From Amycolatopsis camponoti (GTDB lineage: Bacteria; Actinomycetota; Actinomycetes; Mycobacteriales; Pseudonocardiaceae), in the NCBI RefSeq assembly GCF_902497555.1, contig NZ_CABVGP010000001.1, positions 3,638,501 through 3,702,500 of the forward strand: 64,000 nt of DNA. Direction: 5' to 3'. This document shows, one piece after another, positions 1-13,321 of the stretch (its first letter is position 1; every line of letters begins with the position of its first letter). The notes beneath the pieces are model-generated. The model did no database searches. It was not told the origin of the DNA and worked only from the letters and a program-made list of their open reading frames with translations. Made by a program: the position numbers and the translations under genes.

Positions 1-6
1 CTGGCT

Positions 7-747
7 GTGATCCGGCAGATCTGGCCACCCGAAGCCGGTCGCGAACTCGGCACGGACGACCTCGAAGCCCTGTATCGCTTCCCCGACGTCGCGAAGTGGC
101 TCGTCGTCAACTTCGTGTCGAGCACGGACGGCGCGATCACCGTCGCCGGCCGCTCGCGCCCGCTGTCCACCGCCCCCGACCGGGTCGTGTTCAAGCTGGG
201 CAGCGACCTCGCCGACGTCGTCCTGCTCGGCGCCGGGACCGCGGTGATCGAGGAGTTCGACGGCGTCCATCCGGACCCCGAGACCGCGGACCGGCGCCGC
301 CGGCACGGGCTCGAGCCGATCCCGCCGATCGCGGTCGTCACCACCGGCCGCAGCCTGCCACCGGACGCACCGGTGCTCACCCGGGCCGCGGTGCCGACGA
401 TCGTCCTGACCTGCGAGCGGGCGCCGGCGGACCTGCGCGCGGCCTGGGTGGCCGCGGGGGCCGAGGTGGTGGTCGCGGGGGAGGACGCGGTGGCGCTCGA
501 CGTCGCCGTGGCGGCCCTGACCGAGCGTGGCCTGCGGCGGATCGACTGCGAAGGCGGGCCGAAACTCTTCGCGTCGCTGGCCGAAGCGGGCCTGGTCGAC
601 GAATTCCGGCTGACCGTCGCGCCGTACCTCGTGGCCGGGACGGCGGACCGCGCGGCGGTCGGCGGCGCGTTCGACCCGCTGGAGCTGGAGCTGGCCACGG
701 TCCTGACCGACGGCGCGAGCCTGCTGACGCGCTACCTGGTGCCGTAG
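7..747 (+). CDS. RibD C-terminal-domain (pyrimidine reductase family) protein
   Basis: 246 aa from a GTG start. The sequence shows the RibD_C/DHFR-like fold signature: NFVSSTDGAIT at about residues 35-45 near the N-terminus and CEGGPKLF at about 181-188, the glycine-rich NADPH-binding segment. Family members reduce the ribosylamino-pyrimidine of the riboflavin pathway or related nitrogen heterocycles with NADPH. The deaminase half of RibD is absent and no other riboflavin gene is nearby, so the true substrate is uncertain; actinomycetes carry many stand-alone copies. Only six bases precede the start in this window, so upstream context is not visible. It converges on the carboxylase gene across a long hairpin. 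Confidence 0.85.
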   Translation: MIRQIWPPEAGRELGTDDLEALYRFPDVAKWLVVNFVSSTDGAITVAGRSRPLSTAPDRVVFKLGSDLADVVLLGAGTAVIEEFDGVHPDPETADRRRRHGLEPIPPIAVVTTGRSLPPDAPVLTRAAVPTIVLTCERAPADLRAAWVAAGAEVVVAGEDAVALDVAVAALTERGLRRIDCEGGPKLFASLAEAGLVDEFRLTVAPYLVAGTADRAAVGGAFDPLELELATVLTDGASLLTRYLVP

Positions 748-764
748 CCGGTCTGCCGCGACTG

Positions 765-810
765 GTCGTGAGTGAGAAACAGTGTTCTAACACTGTTTCT
801 CACTCACGAC
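765..810. repeat. 46-bp perfect inverted repeat between convergent genes
   Basis: Arms 765-786 and 789-810 are exact reverse complements of 22 bases each, separated by two bases (ct). It lies 18 bp after the reductase stop and 16 bp before the stop of the convergent carboxylase gene. The central 20 bp are much richer in A/T than the surroundings. A bidirectional transcription terminator or mRNA 3'-end hairpin is the simplest reading, although no run of T follows. It could also be a copy of a dispersed repeat; no second copy was seen in this window. Confidence 0.8.
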
Positions 811-825
811 CCCGGTGCGGGAGAC

Positions 826-6291
<5,466 letters not shown>

Positions 6292-6426
6292 CGGCTGAGC
6301 CTCCCAAGTACCCACGCACAGAAGGCGACGCACCTGTTCCGGGGCGTCGCCTGCACCTGTCTCTACCCTGCTGGATTACCGCCGGGTAGACCAATGTCCG
6401 CCATGGCGCATGCCAAGGCGGCTGCG

Positions 6427-6443
6427 TTGTGGGAACCCCACAA
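6427..6443. promoter_or_regulatory. Inverted repeat TTGTGGG-N3-CCCACAA upstream of the carboxylase gene
   Basis: A perfect 7-bp inverted repeat with a 3-bp centre sits about 135 bp upstream of the carboxylase start, in a 307-bp gene-free stretch (6292-6598). Its spacing and symmetry suit a dimeric regulator, for example of fatty-acid metabolism, but no regulator gene adjoins it and the identity is inference. I see no gene in the rest of 6292-6598. Confidence 0.35.
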
Positions 6444-6598
6444 AAAGCGACCCGCGCCACACCGCCGGGGCCGGATTTCTCGCGAGGACTGCCACAAAGC
6501 ACGGTGCGCAGCTTACGGCGGGAACAAGTAGGGGAACATCCGGTGATGCGGAAGTACGGGACCCCTGTTCCGCCCGGACGCGGCTCGGGGCCGGTGGG

Positions 6599-6838
6599 TC
6601 AGGAGGCCAGGAGGACGTGCGACTCCAGCACCTGGCTCAGCTCCCGCTGCTCCGCTTCCGACAGCGGCACGGCGGCGACGCTGCAGCGGCCGTCCGGGCC
6701 CGGGGCCGTCGTGATCGCCAGCACCGGCCGACCGTCGATTTCGCGGAGGGTCACCCGGCCGCCGCAGGCCAGGTCGACGCTGACCCCGGGTCGGTCACGA
6801 TGCCTGCCCAGCCAGCGGCTGACGAAGTCGAAGGTCAT
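6599..6838 (-). CDS. Small hypothetical protein, 79 aa
   Basis: 79 aa, ATG start with GGGGAG eight bases upstream, which supports translation. I do not recognise a family. The sequence alternates short basic and hydrophobic stretches (VTLREIDGRPVLAITTA) that suggest a small beta-sheet domain, followed by an acidic helix (PLSEAEQRELSQVLESHV). No signal peptide, membrane segment or cysteine pair is visible. It points the same way as the carboxylase gene but lies about 300 bp upstream of it, so an operon is doubtful. Confidence 0.6.
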   Translation of the reverse strand: MTFDFVSRWLGRHRDRPGVSVDLACGGRVTLREIDGRPVLAITTAPGPDGRCSVAAVPLSEAEQRELSQVLESHVLLAS

Positions 6839-6933
6839 CGCGGTCTCCCCTCGGAAAGCACTCCCTGTTCAGCACAGGTGTCACGCGTTAATGCCCCGGA
6901 TACACCGGGTTCACACCCCGTCGGGCGGAAAAG

Positions 6934-9144
6934 TCAGCGTGGGCCGGCCGCGGCCATCACGGATTTCGCGGCATCCGGCCAGTTTCCGCCGGTCACGACG
7001 GTGTTGTCACTGATGACGACGTTCGTGCCGAGGTTCTTGACGACCGTGTTGTCGGTGAAGTTGCCGTGGATCCGGATGTCGTGGATGGTCGGCGTCCACA
7101 TGCCGGTCCAGCGGCCGGTCTCGTTGCTCACGACGTTGCCGTAGGTGTTCCAGTACGAGCTTCCCTCGTCGTGGTAGAGCATGTTGTTGTTGTGCGGGGC
7201 GGTGTGCACCCAGTTGCCCGCGGTGACCGATTCGGTGGTGCCGTCCTGCCCGCCGAGGGTGTAGATCGGGCCACCGTCGAGCAGCGTGCGCATCACGTCG
7301 TGGATGTCGTTGCCGAGGATCCGGTTGTCGCGGGAGTAGATCGTGCCGCGGCGGCAGGCCGTCAACCCCTGCTTGGCCTGCAGTTCGCACGGGGACGCCC
7401 AGCCCCAGCCCCAGCCGAGCGAGATGCCCGAATACGGCGTTCCGGCGATCGCGTTGTGCTCGATCGTGGTCCGCCTGCCGTGGCCGGCCCAGATCCCGAC
7501 GGCGTCGTGGTAGTCCTGGCCCGGCGTCGTGATCGTGTTGTCGGCGATCGTCGTGTCCAGCGTCATCCGTGCCGGGTCGGTGAGGTAGTAGTCGTCGACC
7601 TCGCCGGACGCGATCGCGCCGGCGCTGGTGTCGGTGAAGTGGTTGCGGGTGACGCGGGCGTCCTGGGTGCCGTCGGCGAGGGCCAGTCCGACCCCGCCGA
7701 GCCCGCGGAACGTGCTGCCGGTGACGGAGATCCCGCGTCCGCGATGGATCTCCAGTGCGGCGGGTGGCCGGATCGGCGCGTGCGGAGCCGCGGCCGCCCA
7801 CTGCACGCCGGCCTGGTTGTCGACGTAGCCGTCGCGCGACGGCAGGGTCCACGTCGTCCCGGTGAAGGTGAGGCCGTCGAAGCTCAGGTCCCGGACCGGG
7901 CGGACCGCGTCCGGCGTGACGACGAAGGCGTCGACCAGGAACGGCCGGTCACCCGCGCTGGTCAGGGTCACGGTGTGCCGGCCCTTCGGCAGGTCCTGGA
8001 CCGAGTAGACGACCTGCTGCGCGAGCCGGACGTCGCCGGCTTCGGTGTGCGGCTTTCCGTCGGGCCGTCCGTCGACGGTCGCGGTGAACGCGCCCTGGCC
8101 GGTGTTCGTCTCGGCCAGGACGTCCAGCCCGGTGCCGGTGAAGGAGTAGCTGACCGAGGCTCCCTCGGTGGACGTGACGTGCACGCCGTCCTGGTAGTCG
8201 CCGACCTGGCGGTTCGCCGACGTCGTCCAGGCGCCGCGGTAGGTCGCGGTGTCGTCGTCGACCGGCGCGAGGTGGCCGGGCGTGCCCGACGCTCTCACGA
8301 GGGTCTCGAGCAGCGGCAGCTCGACGTCGGCCTTCGCCATGTCCTGGCCCGGCAACGGGATGTAGGACAGGCGCCCGGCGCGCTTGTCGAGGTACCACTG
8401 GCCGGGCCTGGTGAGCAGCTCGTAGGCGTTCTCGACCCAGCTGACGCCGTCGAGCTTGGGGAGCCCGTTGCCGTTGAAGGGGAACTGCCGGTTGACGACC
8501 GCGGTGTTGTTGTTCCGCCAGCACTCCGGTTGCACGGTGAGCGCGGATCCGGTGCCGTCACGGCTGATCGAAGCCAGCGGGCAGCGCATCTGCTTCCACT
8601 TGTTCTCCTGGACGACCTCGACGCCCGTCTGGTTCGTCAACGCGGCGAAGGACGGGTCGGGGGTGCTGAACCCGGTCGCGGTGACCGTGAACGTCGCGGG
8701 GGAGAGCGCGGTGCGGGCGCGTTCGGCGCGGGCGCCGTCGACGAACAGCTGCCGGGTGTCGGTGCCCGCGGGGACCGCGGCGGTGTAGATGTCGCGGGCC
8801 GCGTCGGTCTTCGTGAACCCGGTGACGCGGCGGGCGCCGGTCAGCACGGGCGTTTCACCGGGAGCGGCCCGGAAGGCGATCTTCGCGTCGGTCCGCGGCA
8901 CTTCGAGCGTCTTCGTCAGGCGGTAGGTGCCGCCGCGGAGGAGGACCGTGACGTCGCCGCGTTCGCGCGCCAGCAGCCGGGAAGCGCTTTCCAGGGCGCA
9001 CGGCCGGTGCCACGCGCACGCCGTGCCGTGGCCGTCCGGGGCCACGACCAAGGTGCGTCCGGGAGTCGCGTCCGCCGGTGCCATGAGCGTGACGGCGGCC
9101 AGGAGGGCCGCACCCAGGGCCGTGACCAGTCTTCCGATCCGCAT
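6934..9144 (-). CDS. Secreted right-handed parallel beta-helix protein
   Basis: About 736 aa. It begins with a Sec signal peptide (MRIGRL, hydrophobic core, Ala-rich end near ADATPG). The first 300 residues resemble the N-terminal region of pectate-lyase-like proteins (CALESASRLL, LLRGGTYRLTKTLEVP, TGARRVTG). A jelly-roll-like insertion follows in the middle, and the C-terminal 300 residues carry beta-helix coils (ITVTGSTFRGLGGVGLAL, TTIEHNAIAGTPYSGISLGWGWG). Such proteins bind or cleave acidic plant or microbial polysaccharides outside the cell; the exact enzyme class is not evident. I prefer the ATG at 9144, since it gives a clean signal peptide. An in-frame ATG at 9171 lies inside a palindromic operator-like site. 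No strong ribosome-binding site precedes either. Confidence 0.8.
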   Translation of the reverse strand: MRIGRLVTALGAALLAAVTLMAPADATPGRTLVVAPDGHGTACAWHRPCALESASRLLARERGDVTVLLRGGTYRLTKTLEVPRTDAKIAFRAAPGETPVLTGARRVTGFTKTDAARDIYTAAVPAGTDTRQLFVDGARAERARTALSPATFTVTATGFSTPDPSFAALTNQTGVEVVQENKWKQMRCPLASISRDGTGSALTVQPECWRNNNTAVVNRQFPFNGNGLPKLDGVSWVENAYELLTRPGQWYLDKRAGRLSYIPLPGQDMAKADVELPLLETLVRASGTPGHLAPVDDDTATYRGAWTTSANRQVGDYQDGVHVTSTEGASVSYSFTGTGLDVLAETNTGQGAFTATVDGRPDGKPHTEAGDVRLAQQVVYSVQDLPKGRHTVTLTSAGDRPFLVDAFVVTPDAVRPVRDLSFDGLTFTGTTWTLPSRDGYVDNQAGVQWAAAAPHAPIRPPAALEIHRGRGISVTGSTFRGLGGVGLALADGTQDARVTRNHFTDTSAGAIASGEVDDYYLTDPARMTLDTTIADNTITTPGQDYHDAVGIWAGHGRRTTIEHNAIAGTPYSGISLGWGWGWASPCELQAKQGLTACRRGTIYSRDNRILGNDIHDVMRTLLDGGPIYTLGGQDGTTESVTAGNWVHTAPHNNNMLYHDEGSSYWNTYGNVVSNETGRWTGMWTPTIHDIRIHGNFTDNTVVKNLGTNVVISDNTVVTGGNWPDAAKSVMAAAGPR

Positions 9145-9167
9145 GACTCGTGACGCTGGCAGCTCAT

Positions 9168-9241
9168 ACATCAGATGTCAATGCGACTGAGCGGCACTCA
9201 GATGTGTCGACGTGCGGAAATCGTGATTAGACATCGGATGA
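9168..9241. promoter_or_regulatory. Cluster of ACATC-N-GATGT operator-like sites
   Basis: A perfect palindrome ACATCAGATGT at 9168-9178 is followed by a half match CTCAGATGTGT near 9198 and a near copy ACATCGGATGA at 9231-9241, all just upstream of the secreted beta-helix gene. Repeated symmetric sites beside a carbohydrate gene are typical of a GntR- or LacI-family repressor. No regulator gene is adjacent, so the binding protein is unknown. Confidence 0.5.
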
Positions 9242-9298
9242 ATGTGCCGGTGAGCGGTATGAAGAACCGGCCGGCGTGCCCTGCGCCATGATGGCCGG

Positions 9299-9625
9299 AT
9301 GAAACTCGGGCAGCTGGCGTCGACCGCGCGGGACCTGTTCACGGCGAAGCTCGTCTACGGCGATCCGGTCGAGCGTGACGGGACCGTCGTGATCCCGGCC
9401 GCGACCGTCTTCGGCGGTGGGGGCGGCGGCGCGGGCGACACGGACGCGCTGCCGGTGCGGGAAGGTGCCGGGTTCGGGGTGGTCGCCCGGCCGGCCGGGG
9501 CGTTCGTCGTCCGGGGTGGCGCCGTGACCTGGGTGCCCGCCGTCGACGTCACGCGGCTCGGGCTGGCCGCCGCCGTCACCGTCGTCGCCCTCGCCGGGAT
9601 CCTCGCCCGGCGCGCCAAGGCTTGA
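9299..9625 (+). CDS. GerW/YtfJ-family protein
   Basis: 108 aa, ATG start. It has the family pattern: a short N-terminal helix, YGDPVERDGTVVIPAA, a poly-glycine loop (GGGGGGAGD), EGAGFGVVARPAGAFVV and a C-terminal hydrophobic helix (LGLAAAVTVVALAGIL) followed by RRAKA. In Bacillus YtfJ (GerW) is needed for spore germination; actinobacterial members have no settled function. The C-terminal helix may anchor it in the membrane. Upstream are the operator-like sites of the divergent beta-helix gene; no good ribosome-binding site was seen. Confidence 0.8.
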   Translation: MKLGQLASTARDLFTAKLVYGDPVERDGTVVIPAATVFGGGGGGAGDTDALPVREGAGFGVVARPAGAFVVRGGAVTWVPAVDVTRLGLAAAVTVVALAGILARRAKA

Positions 9626-9679
9626 CCGGACCCGCCGATCGGACACTGCCTGACCGGACATCGCCGCTGCGCGCCGAAA

Positions 9680-9724
9680 GTTCACCGCCGGTTCTTGTCG
9701 GCGTTCGCGTTGCTCCCCTAGCGT
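9680..9724 (+). promoter_or_regulatory. Probable PHO box and promoter for the PHP metallohydrolase gene
   Basis: Two adjacent 11-bp units, GTTCACCGCCG (9680-9690) and GTTCTTGTCGG (9691-9701), match the direct-repeat plan of actinobacterial PhoP boxes (GTTCACC every 11 bp); the first heptamer is exact, the second keeps GTTC. The second unit overlaps a possible -35 TTGTCG (9695-9700), followed after 18 bp by TAGCGT (9719-9724). The start codon is 28 bp further on with GGAGG before it. This predicts phosphate-starvation control. Confidence 0.5.
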
Positions 9725-9752
9725 CGGGGCGTCTTTCGATGCGGAGGTACGC

Positions 9753-11270
9753 ATGAGTTCTGGGGACTTGAGCCGGCGCGCGCTGCTGCGCGCGAGCGGC
9801 GTGGCGGCGGCCGGGGCGGCCTTGGGGATGCTGCCCGGCGTCGCGTTCGCCGACCAGCCGGGCGGCACCGGCAGCCAGACCCGGACGGTCACGGGCACCC
9901 TGAAACCGGACGTGCCGGACTGGTACTACCTGCCGGTCGACGTCCCGCGCGGGGTGCGCCAGATCGACGTCGTCTACTCCTACGACAAGCCCCAGGTGCC
10001 CGCCGGGACCCGCGGGAACGCCTGCGACATCGGCATGTTCGGCCCGGAAGGCCACGAGCTGGGCAACGCGCGCGGCTTCCGCGGCTGGTCCGGCGGCTTC
10101 CGCGACCGGTTCTCGATCAGCGCGGCCGAGGCGACGCCCGGCTACCTCGCCGGCCCGGTCAAGCCGGGCCGGTGGCACGTCATCCTCGGGCCGTACACCG
10201 TCGCGCCGCAGGGCCTGAACTACAAAGTGGACATCACGCTGACCTTCGGGCCGGACGCGGCACCGTTCGTGCCGAAGCCCGCGCCGGAGTCCGCGCCGGC
10301 CCGCGAGCGCGGCCGCGCCTGGTACCGCGGCGACGGCCACCTGCACACCGTGCACTCCGACGGCCGCCGCACCCCGGACCAGCTGGTCGCCGACGCGCGC
10401 GCCGCCGGCCTCGACTTCATCGTCTCCACCGACCACAACACGTCGAGCTCCCAGCTCGTCTGGGGCCGGTACGCCACCGACGACCTGCTGATCCTCAACG
10501 GCGAAGAGGTGACGACGCGGTCCGGGCACTGGCCCGCGATCGGCCTGCCCGCCGGCACGTGGATCGACTGGCGCTACCGGGCCGCCGACCCGCAGGACTT
10601 CCGCCGCTTCACCGACCAGGTGCACCGCGCGGGCGGCCTGGTCACCGCGGCGCACCCGTTCGCGAACTGCTTCGGCTGCACCTACGAGTTCGCGTACGAG
10701 ATCGCCGACCTCGTCGAGGTGTGGAACGGGCCGTGGACCCAGGACGACGAGGCGAGCGTCATCCACTGGGACGGCCTGCTGCGCGGCGGCCGGTTCATCC
10801 CGGCCATCGGCGACTCCGACGCGCACAACCCGGACCAGCGCGTCGCGCTGCCGCACACCGTGGTGCTCGCGGACCGGTTGCGCCGCAAGGAACTCCTGGA
10901 GGGCCTGAAGGCGGGACGGTCGTGGCTGGCGGAGTCGTCGGCGGTCCAGCTGGACTTCACGGTGTCCGGCGGCGGCCGTACGGCGGGGATCGGCGAGCGG
11001 CTCCCGGCGGGCACCGGGACGCCGGTGACGGTGCGCGCGGCGGTCGGCGGCGTGCCGGGGACGACGGTCACGTTCCTCGACCAGCTGGGGCCGGAGCACA
11101 CGGAGACGATCGGCGACTCGGGAGCGGCCACGGTGACGTGGACGACGTACCCGCGTTACTCGCGGTGGGTGCGCGTCGAGGTCCGTCGCCCGTCCGGGGG
11201 CCCGAACACCACCCAGCCGAACGCGATGGTGGCGATGTCCAATCCGATCTTCCTCGGCGCCACCCACTGA
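9753..11270 (+). CDS. Tat-exported CehA/McbA-family PHP-domain metallohydrolase
   Basis: 505 aa. The N-terminus has a twin-arginine signal (SRRALLRASG, then an Ala/Gly-rich core, AFA at 31-33). A beta-rich domain precedes the PHP domain, which begins with GDGHLHTVHSDG (first metal His at residue 196), then STDHNTSS, VTAAHPF and IGDSDAHNP: the His/Asp set for a multinuclear metal site. Family members hydrolyse phosphoesters or other esters outside the cytoplasm. The ATG has GGAGG six bases upstream. The PHO box in front of it suggests the enzyme releases phosphate from organic phosphoesters when phosphate is scarce; that role is inference. Confidence 0.85.
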   Translation: MSSGDLSRRALLRASGVAAAGAALGMLPGVAFADQPGGTGSQTRTVTGTLKPDVPDWYYLPVDVPRGVRQIDVVYSYDKPQVPAGTRGNACDIGMFGPEGHELGNARGFRGWSGGFRDRFSISAAEATPGYLAGPVKPGRWHVILGPYTVAPQGLNYKVDITLTFGPDAAPFVPKPAPESAPARERGRAWYRGDGHLHTVHSDGRRTPDQLVADARAAGLDFIVSTDHNTSSSQLVWGRYATDDLLILNGEEVTTRSGHWPAIGLPAGTWIDWRYRAADPQDFRRFTDQVHRAGGLVTAAHPFANCFGCTYEFAYEIADLVEVWNGPWTQDDEASVIHWDGLLRGGRFIPAIGDSDAHNPDQRVALPHTVVLADRLRRKELLEGLKAGRSWLAESSAVQLDFTVSGGGRTAGIGERLPAGTGTPVTVRAAVGGVPGTTVTFLDQLGPEHTETIGDSGAATVTWTTYPRYSRWVRVEVRRPSGGPNTTQPNAMVAMSNPIFLGATH

Positions 11271-11336
11271 ACCTCCACCCGGCGCCCCGCGTCCTGCCTT
11301 TGGCAGACTAGGACGAACGGGTGAAGGCGAGGCAGA

Positions 11337-12146
11337 GTGCGCGGGTGTGGCCTGAAGGTGGCCCTCTTCCTGGGGGCGGTCGTGGTACTGACCGCGGGGG
11401 TCGTCGTGGCGGTGGTGCTGACGCGCAGCCCGGTGCGGACGCCGGGCTGCACGGTGGCCGTGGCCGGGCAGAACGGGTACACGTTCACGCCGGAGCAGAT
11501 GGACAACGCCGCCCGGATCGCGGCCGTCGGGACCAAGCTGGGACTGCCGCCGCACGCGGTCACGGTCGCGCTGGCCACGGCGTTGCAGGAGTCGAAGCTG
11601 CAGAACCTCGAGGGCGGTGACCGCGACTCGGTCGGGTTGTTCCAGCAGCGGCCCAGCCAGGGCTGGGGCACGGTCACGCAGCTGCGCGACCCGGTCTACG
11701 CCGCGACGGCGTTCTACGAGAAGCTCGAGAAGCTGCCCGGCTGGGAGACGCTGCCGGTCACCGAGGCGGCCCAGGAGATCCAGCGCTCGGGCGTCCCGGA
11801 CGCGTACGCGCAGTGGGAGCCGCAGTCCCGCGCGATGGCGGCGGCGTTCACCGGCCAGTTCCCGGCCACGCTGACCTGCCGCAACCTGACGTTGGCGCCG
11901 CCCGGCGACCTGGCGGCCGCCGCCACCGCGGAGCTGGGCACGGCCAAGCTGAGCGGAGCCCACCCGCCGGCGCAGGGGTGGACGTACGCGAGCTGGCTGG
12001 TCGGCCGCGCGGAGGCGCTGGGCGTCGACAAGGTGAGCTTCGCCGGCCAGACGTGGACGGCGGAGTCCGGCGCCTGGGCCCCGGACTCCGCCGCCGGCCC
12101 GGACCTGTCCCTGCACCAGGCCCCACCACCCCAGCCAAGCCCGTGA
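11337..12146 (+). CDS. Membrane-anchored protein with lytic-transglycosylase-like domain
   Basis: 269 aa, GTG start with GGCGAGG four bases upstream. One N-terminal membrane segment (residues about 7-28) is followed by a soluble extracytoplasmic region. Residues 60-115 have the lysozyme-like pattern ALQESKLQN and DSVGLFQQRPSQGWG, where the first Glu would be the catalytic acid. Proteins of this type are sometimes misnamed heavy-metal transporters. A role in cell-wall remodelling is plausible but unproven, and the C-terminal Pro-rich end carries no known wall-binding domain. The TGA stop lies inside the first unit of the 21-bp repeat array. Confidence 0.7.
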   Translation: MRGCGLKVALFLGAVVVLTAGVVVAVVLTRSPVRTPGCTVAVAGQNGYTFTPEQMDNAARIAAVGTKLGLPPHAVTVALATALQESKLQNLEGGDRDSVGLFQQRPSQGWGTVTQLRDPVYAATAFYEKLEKLPGWETLPVTEAAQEIQRSGVPDAYAQWEPQSRAMAAAFTGQFPATLTCRNLTLAPPGDLAAAATAELGTAKLSGAHPPAQGWTYASWLVGRAEALGVDKVSFAGQTWTAESGAWAPDSAAGPDLSLHQAPPPQPSP

Positions 12147-12287
12147 TCGGAGGGGCATCACCCGTGTCCGGAGGGGCATCACGCGTGATTGGAGGGGCAT
12201 CACGGTGATGCCCGCCCAGACACGGGTGATGCCCGCTCAATCACGCGTGATGCCCGGCTGATCACGGGTGATGCCTCTCCGAACACG
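12142..12287. repeat. Seven 21-bp-phased repeat units, three forward and four reverse
   Basis: Units start at 12142, 12163, 12184, 12205, 12226, 12247 and 12268, exactly 21 bp apart. Units 1-3 read CGTGNNNGGAGGGGCATCAC; units 4-7 are the reverse orientation of the same sequence with a slightly altered core (GTGATGCC...CACG). Each unit has CGTGAT/ATCACG-like ends, so it is itself partly palindromic, and the array as a whole is a large imperfect inverted repeat. It fills the whole gap between two convergent genes and contains the stop codon of the first. It may act as a bidirectional terminator or as phased protein-binding sites. Confidence 0.9.
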
Positions 12288-12295
12288 CCTTCCGG

Positions 12296-13321
12296 TCAGG
12301 GGACCAGGATCGCTCGGCCGCGGATGCGTCCGGCGTCGAGGTCGTCCAGGGCCTCCTGGAAGTCGTCCAGCGAGTAGCGGGCCGTGTGGAGCTTCACGCG
12401 GCCCTGCGCGGCCAGCACCATCAGCTCGCACAGGTCGTTGTAGGACCCCACCAGGTTGCCGATCAAGTTGATCTCCGTCGAGATGACGTCGATCGTCGGG
12501 ACGTCGATGTTCTCGCCGTAGCCGACGACGTGGTAGTCGCCCGCCCGCCGCAGCATCGCGATCCCGTCGCGCGTCGCGCCGCCCTCGCCGACGAAGTCGA
12601 TCACCGTCTCGGCGCCGTTCCCGCCGGTCAGGTCGAGCACCTGCGAGACCTGGGAGCCGTCGCCTACCACGCCGTGGTCCGCGCCGATCGACACCGCCAG
12701 CTTCACCGCCTCCGGGTTGCGGTCCACGACGATCAGCTCGGCCGCCGAGATCGCCTTGAGCACCTGGATGCCGATGTGCCCGAGCCCGCCCGCGCCGATG
12801 ACGACGCACTTGTCGCCCGGACGCAGGCGCCGCGCCGCTTTCGCCGCCGCGTGATACGCCGTCAGCCCGGCGTCCGCCAGCGCCGCGACGTCCGCCGGCT
12901 CCAGCGAGTCGTCGATCTTCACGACACTGCGCGCGGACGTCTTGAGGTACTCGGCGTAGCCGCCCGCGGTGTCGATGCCGGGGAACTGCGACTGCGTGCA
13001 GTGGACGTCGTCGCCGAAGCGGCACGCCCGGCACAGCCCGCACGTGATCAGCGGGTGCACGATCACCTTGTCGCCCTCGGCGACGTTCGTGACCGCACTG
13101 CCGACCGCGTGCACCCAGCCCGCGTTCTCGTGCCCGATCGTGTAGGGCAGCGTGACGCCGGACTTCTCCTTCCACTGCCCTTCCAGGATGTGCAGGTCGG
13201 TGCGGCACACGCCCGCGCCACCGATCTTCACGATGACGTCGAACGGGCCGGTGACCGCGGGCTCCGGGACGTCGGTCATCCGCAACGGCTCGTCGTACCC
13301 GACGACCTGGACCGCCTTCAT
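12296..13321 (-). CDS. Zinc-dependent NAD(P) alcohol dehydrogenase
   Basis: 341 aa. The medium-chain dehydrogenase plan is complete: catalytic zinc Cys39 and His64-Glu65 (TIGHENAGW), structural zinc Cys94, Cys97, Cys100 and Cys108, and the nucleotide-binding loop GAGGLG at 176-181. Its ATG overlaps the TGA of the upstream DUF59 gene (ATGA), so the two are translationally coupled. In propane-oxidising actinomycetes the same trio amidohydrolase-DUF59-alcohol dehydrogenase follows the propane monooxygenase genes, where the dehydrogenase oxidises the alcohol product. Here no monooxygenase is beside it, so the natural substrate is open. Confidence 0.92.
   Translation of the reverse strand: MKAVQVVGYDEPLRMTDVPEPAVTGPFDVIVKIGGAGVCRTDLHILEGQWKEKSGVTLPYTIGHENAGWVHAVGSAVTNVAEGDKVIVHPLITCGLCRACRFGDDVHCTQSQFPGIDTAGGYAEYLKTSARSVVKIDDSLEPADVAALADAGLTAYHAAAKAARRLRPGDKCVVIGAGGLGHIGIQVLKAISAAELIVVDRNPEAVKLAVSIGADHGVVGDGSQVSQVLDLTGGNGAETVIDFVGEGGATRDGIAMLRRAGDYHVVGYGENIDVPTIDVISTEINLIGNLVGSYNDLCELMVLAAQGRVKLHTARYSLDDFQEALDDLDAGRIRGRAILVP

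Noticed and set aside
7066..9153. Long open frame opposite the beta-helix gene
   Set aside because: Antisense shadow with no motifs; the minus-strand protein has a signal peptide and beta-helix repeats.
12142..12287. 21-bp repeats considered as coding (seven-codon repeats)
   Set aside because: The period is a multiple of three so frames stay open on both strands, but no start signal is seen and the units reverse orientation midway.
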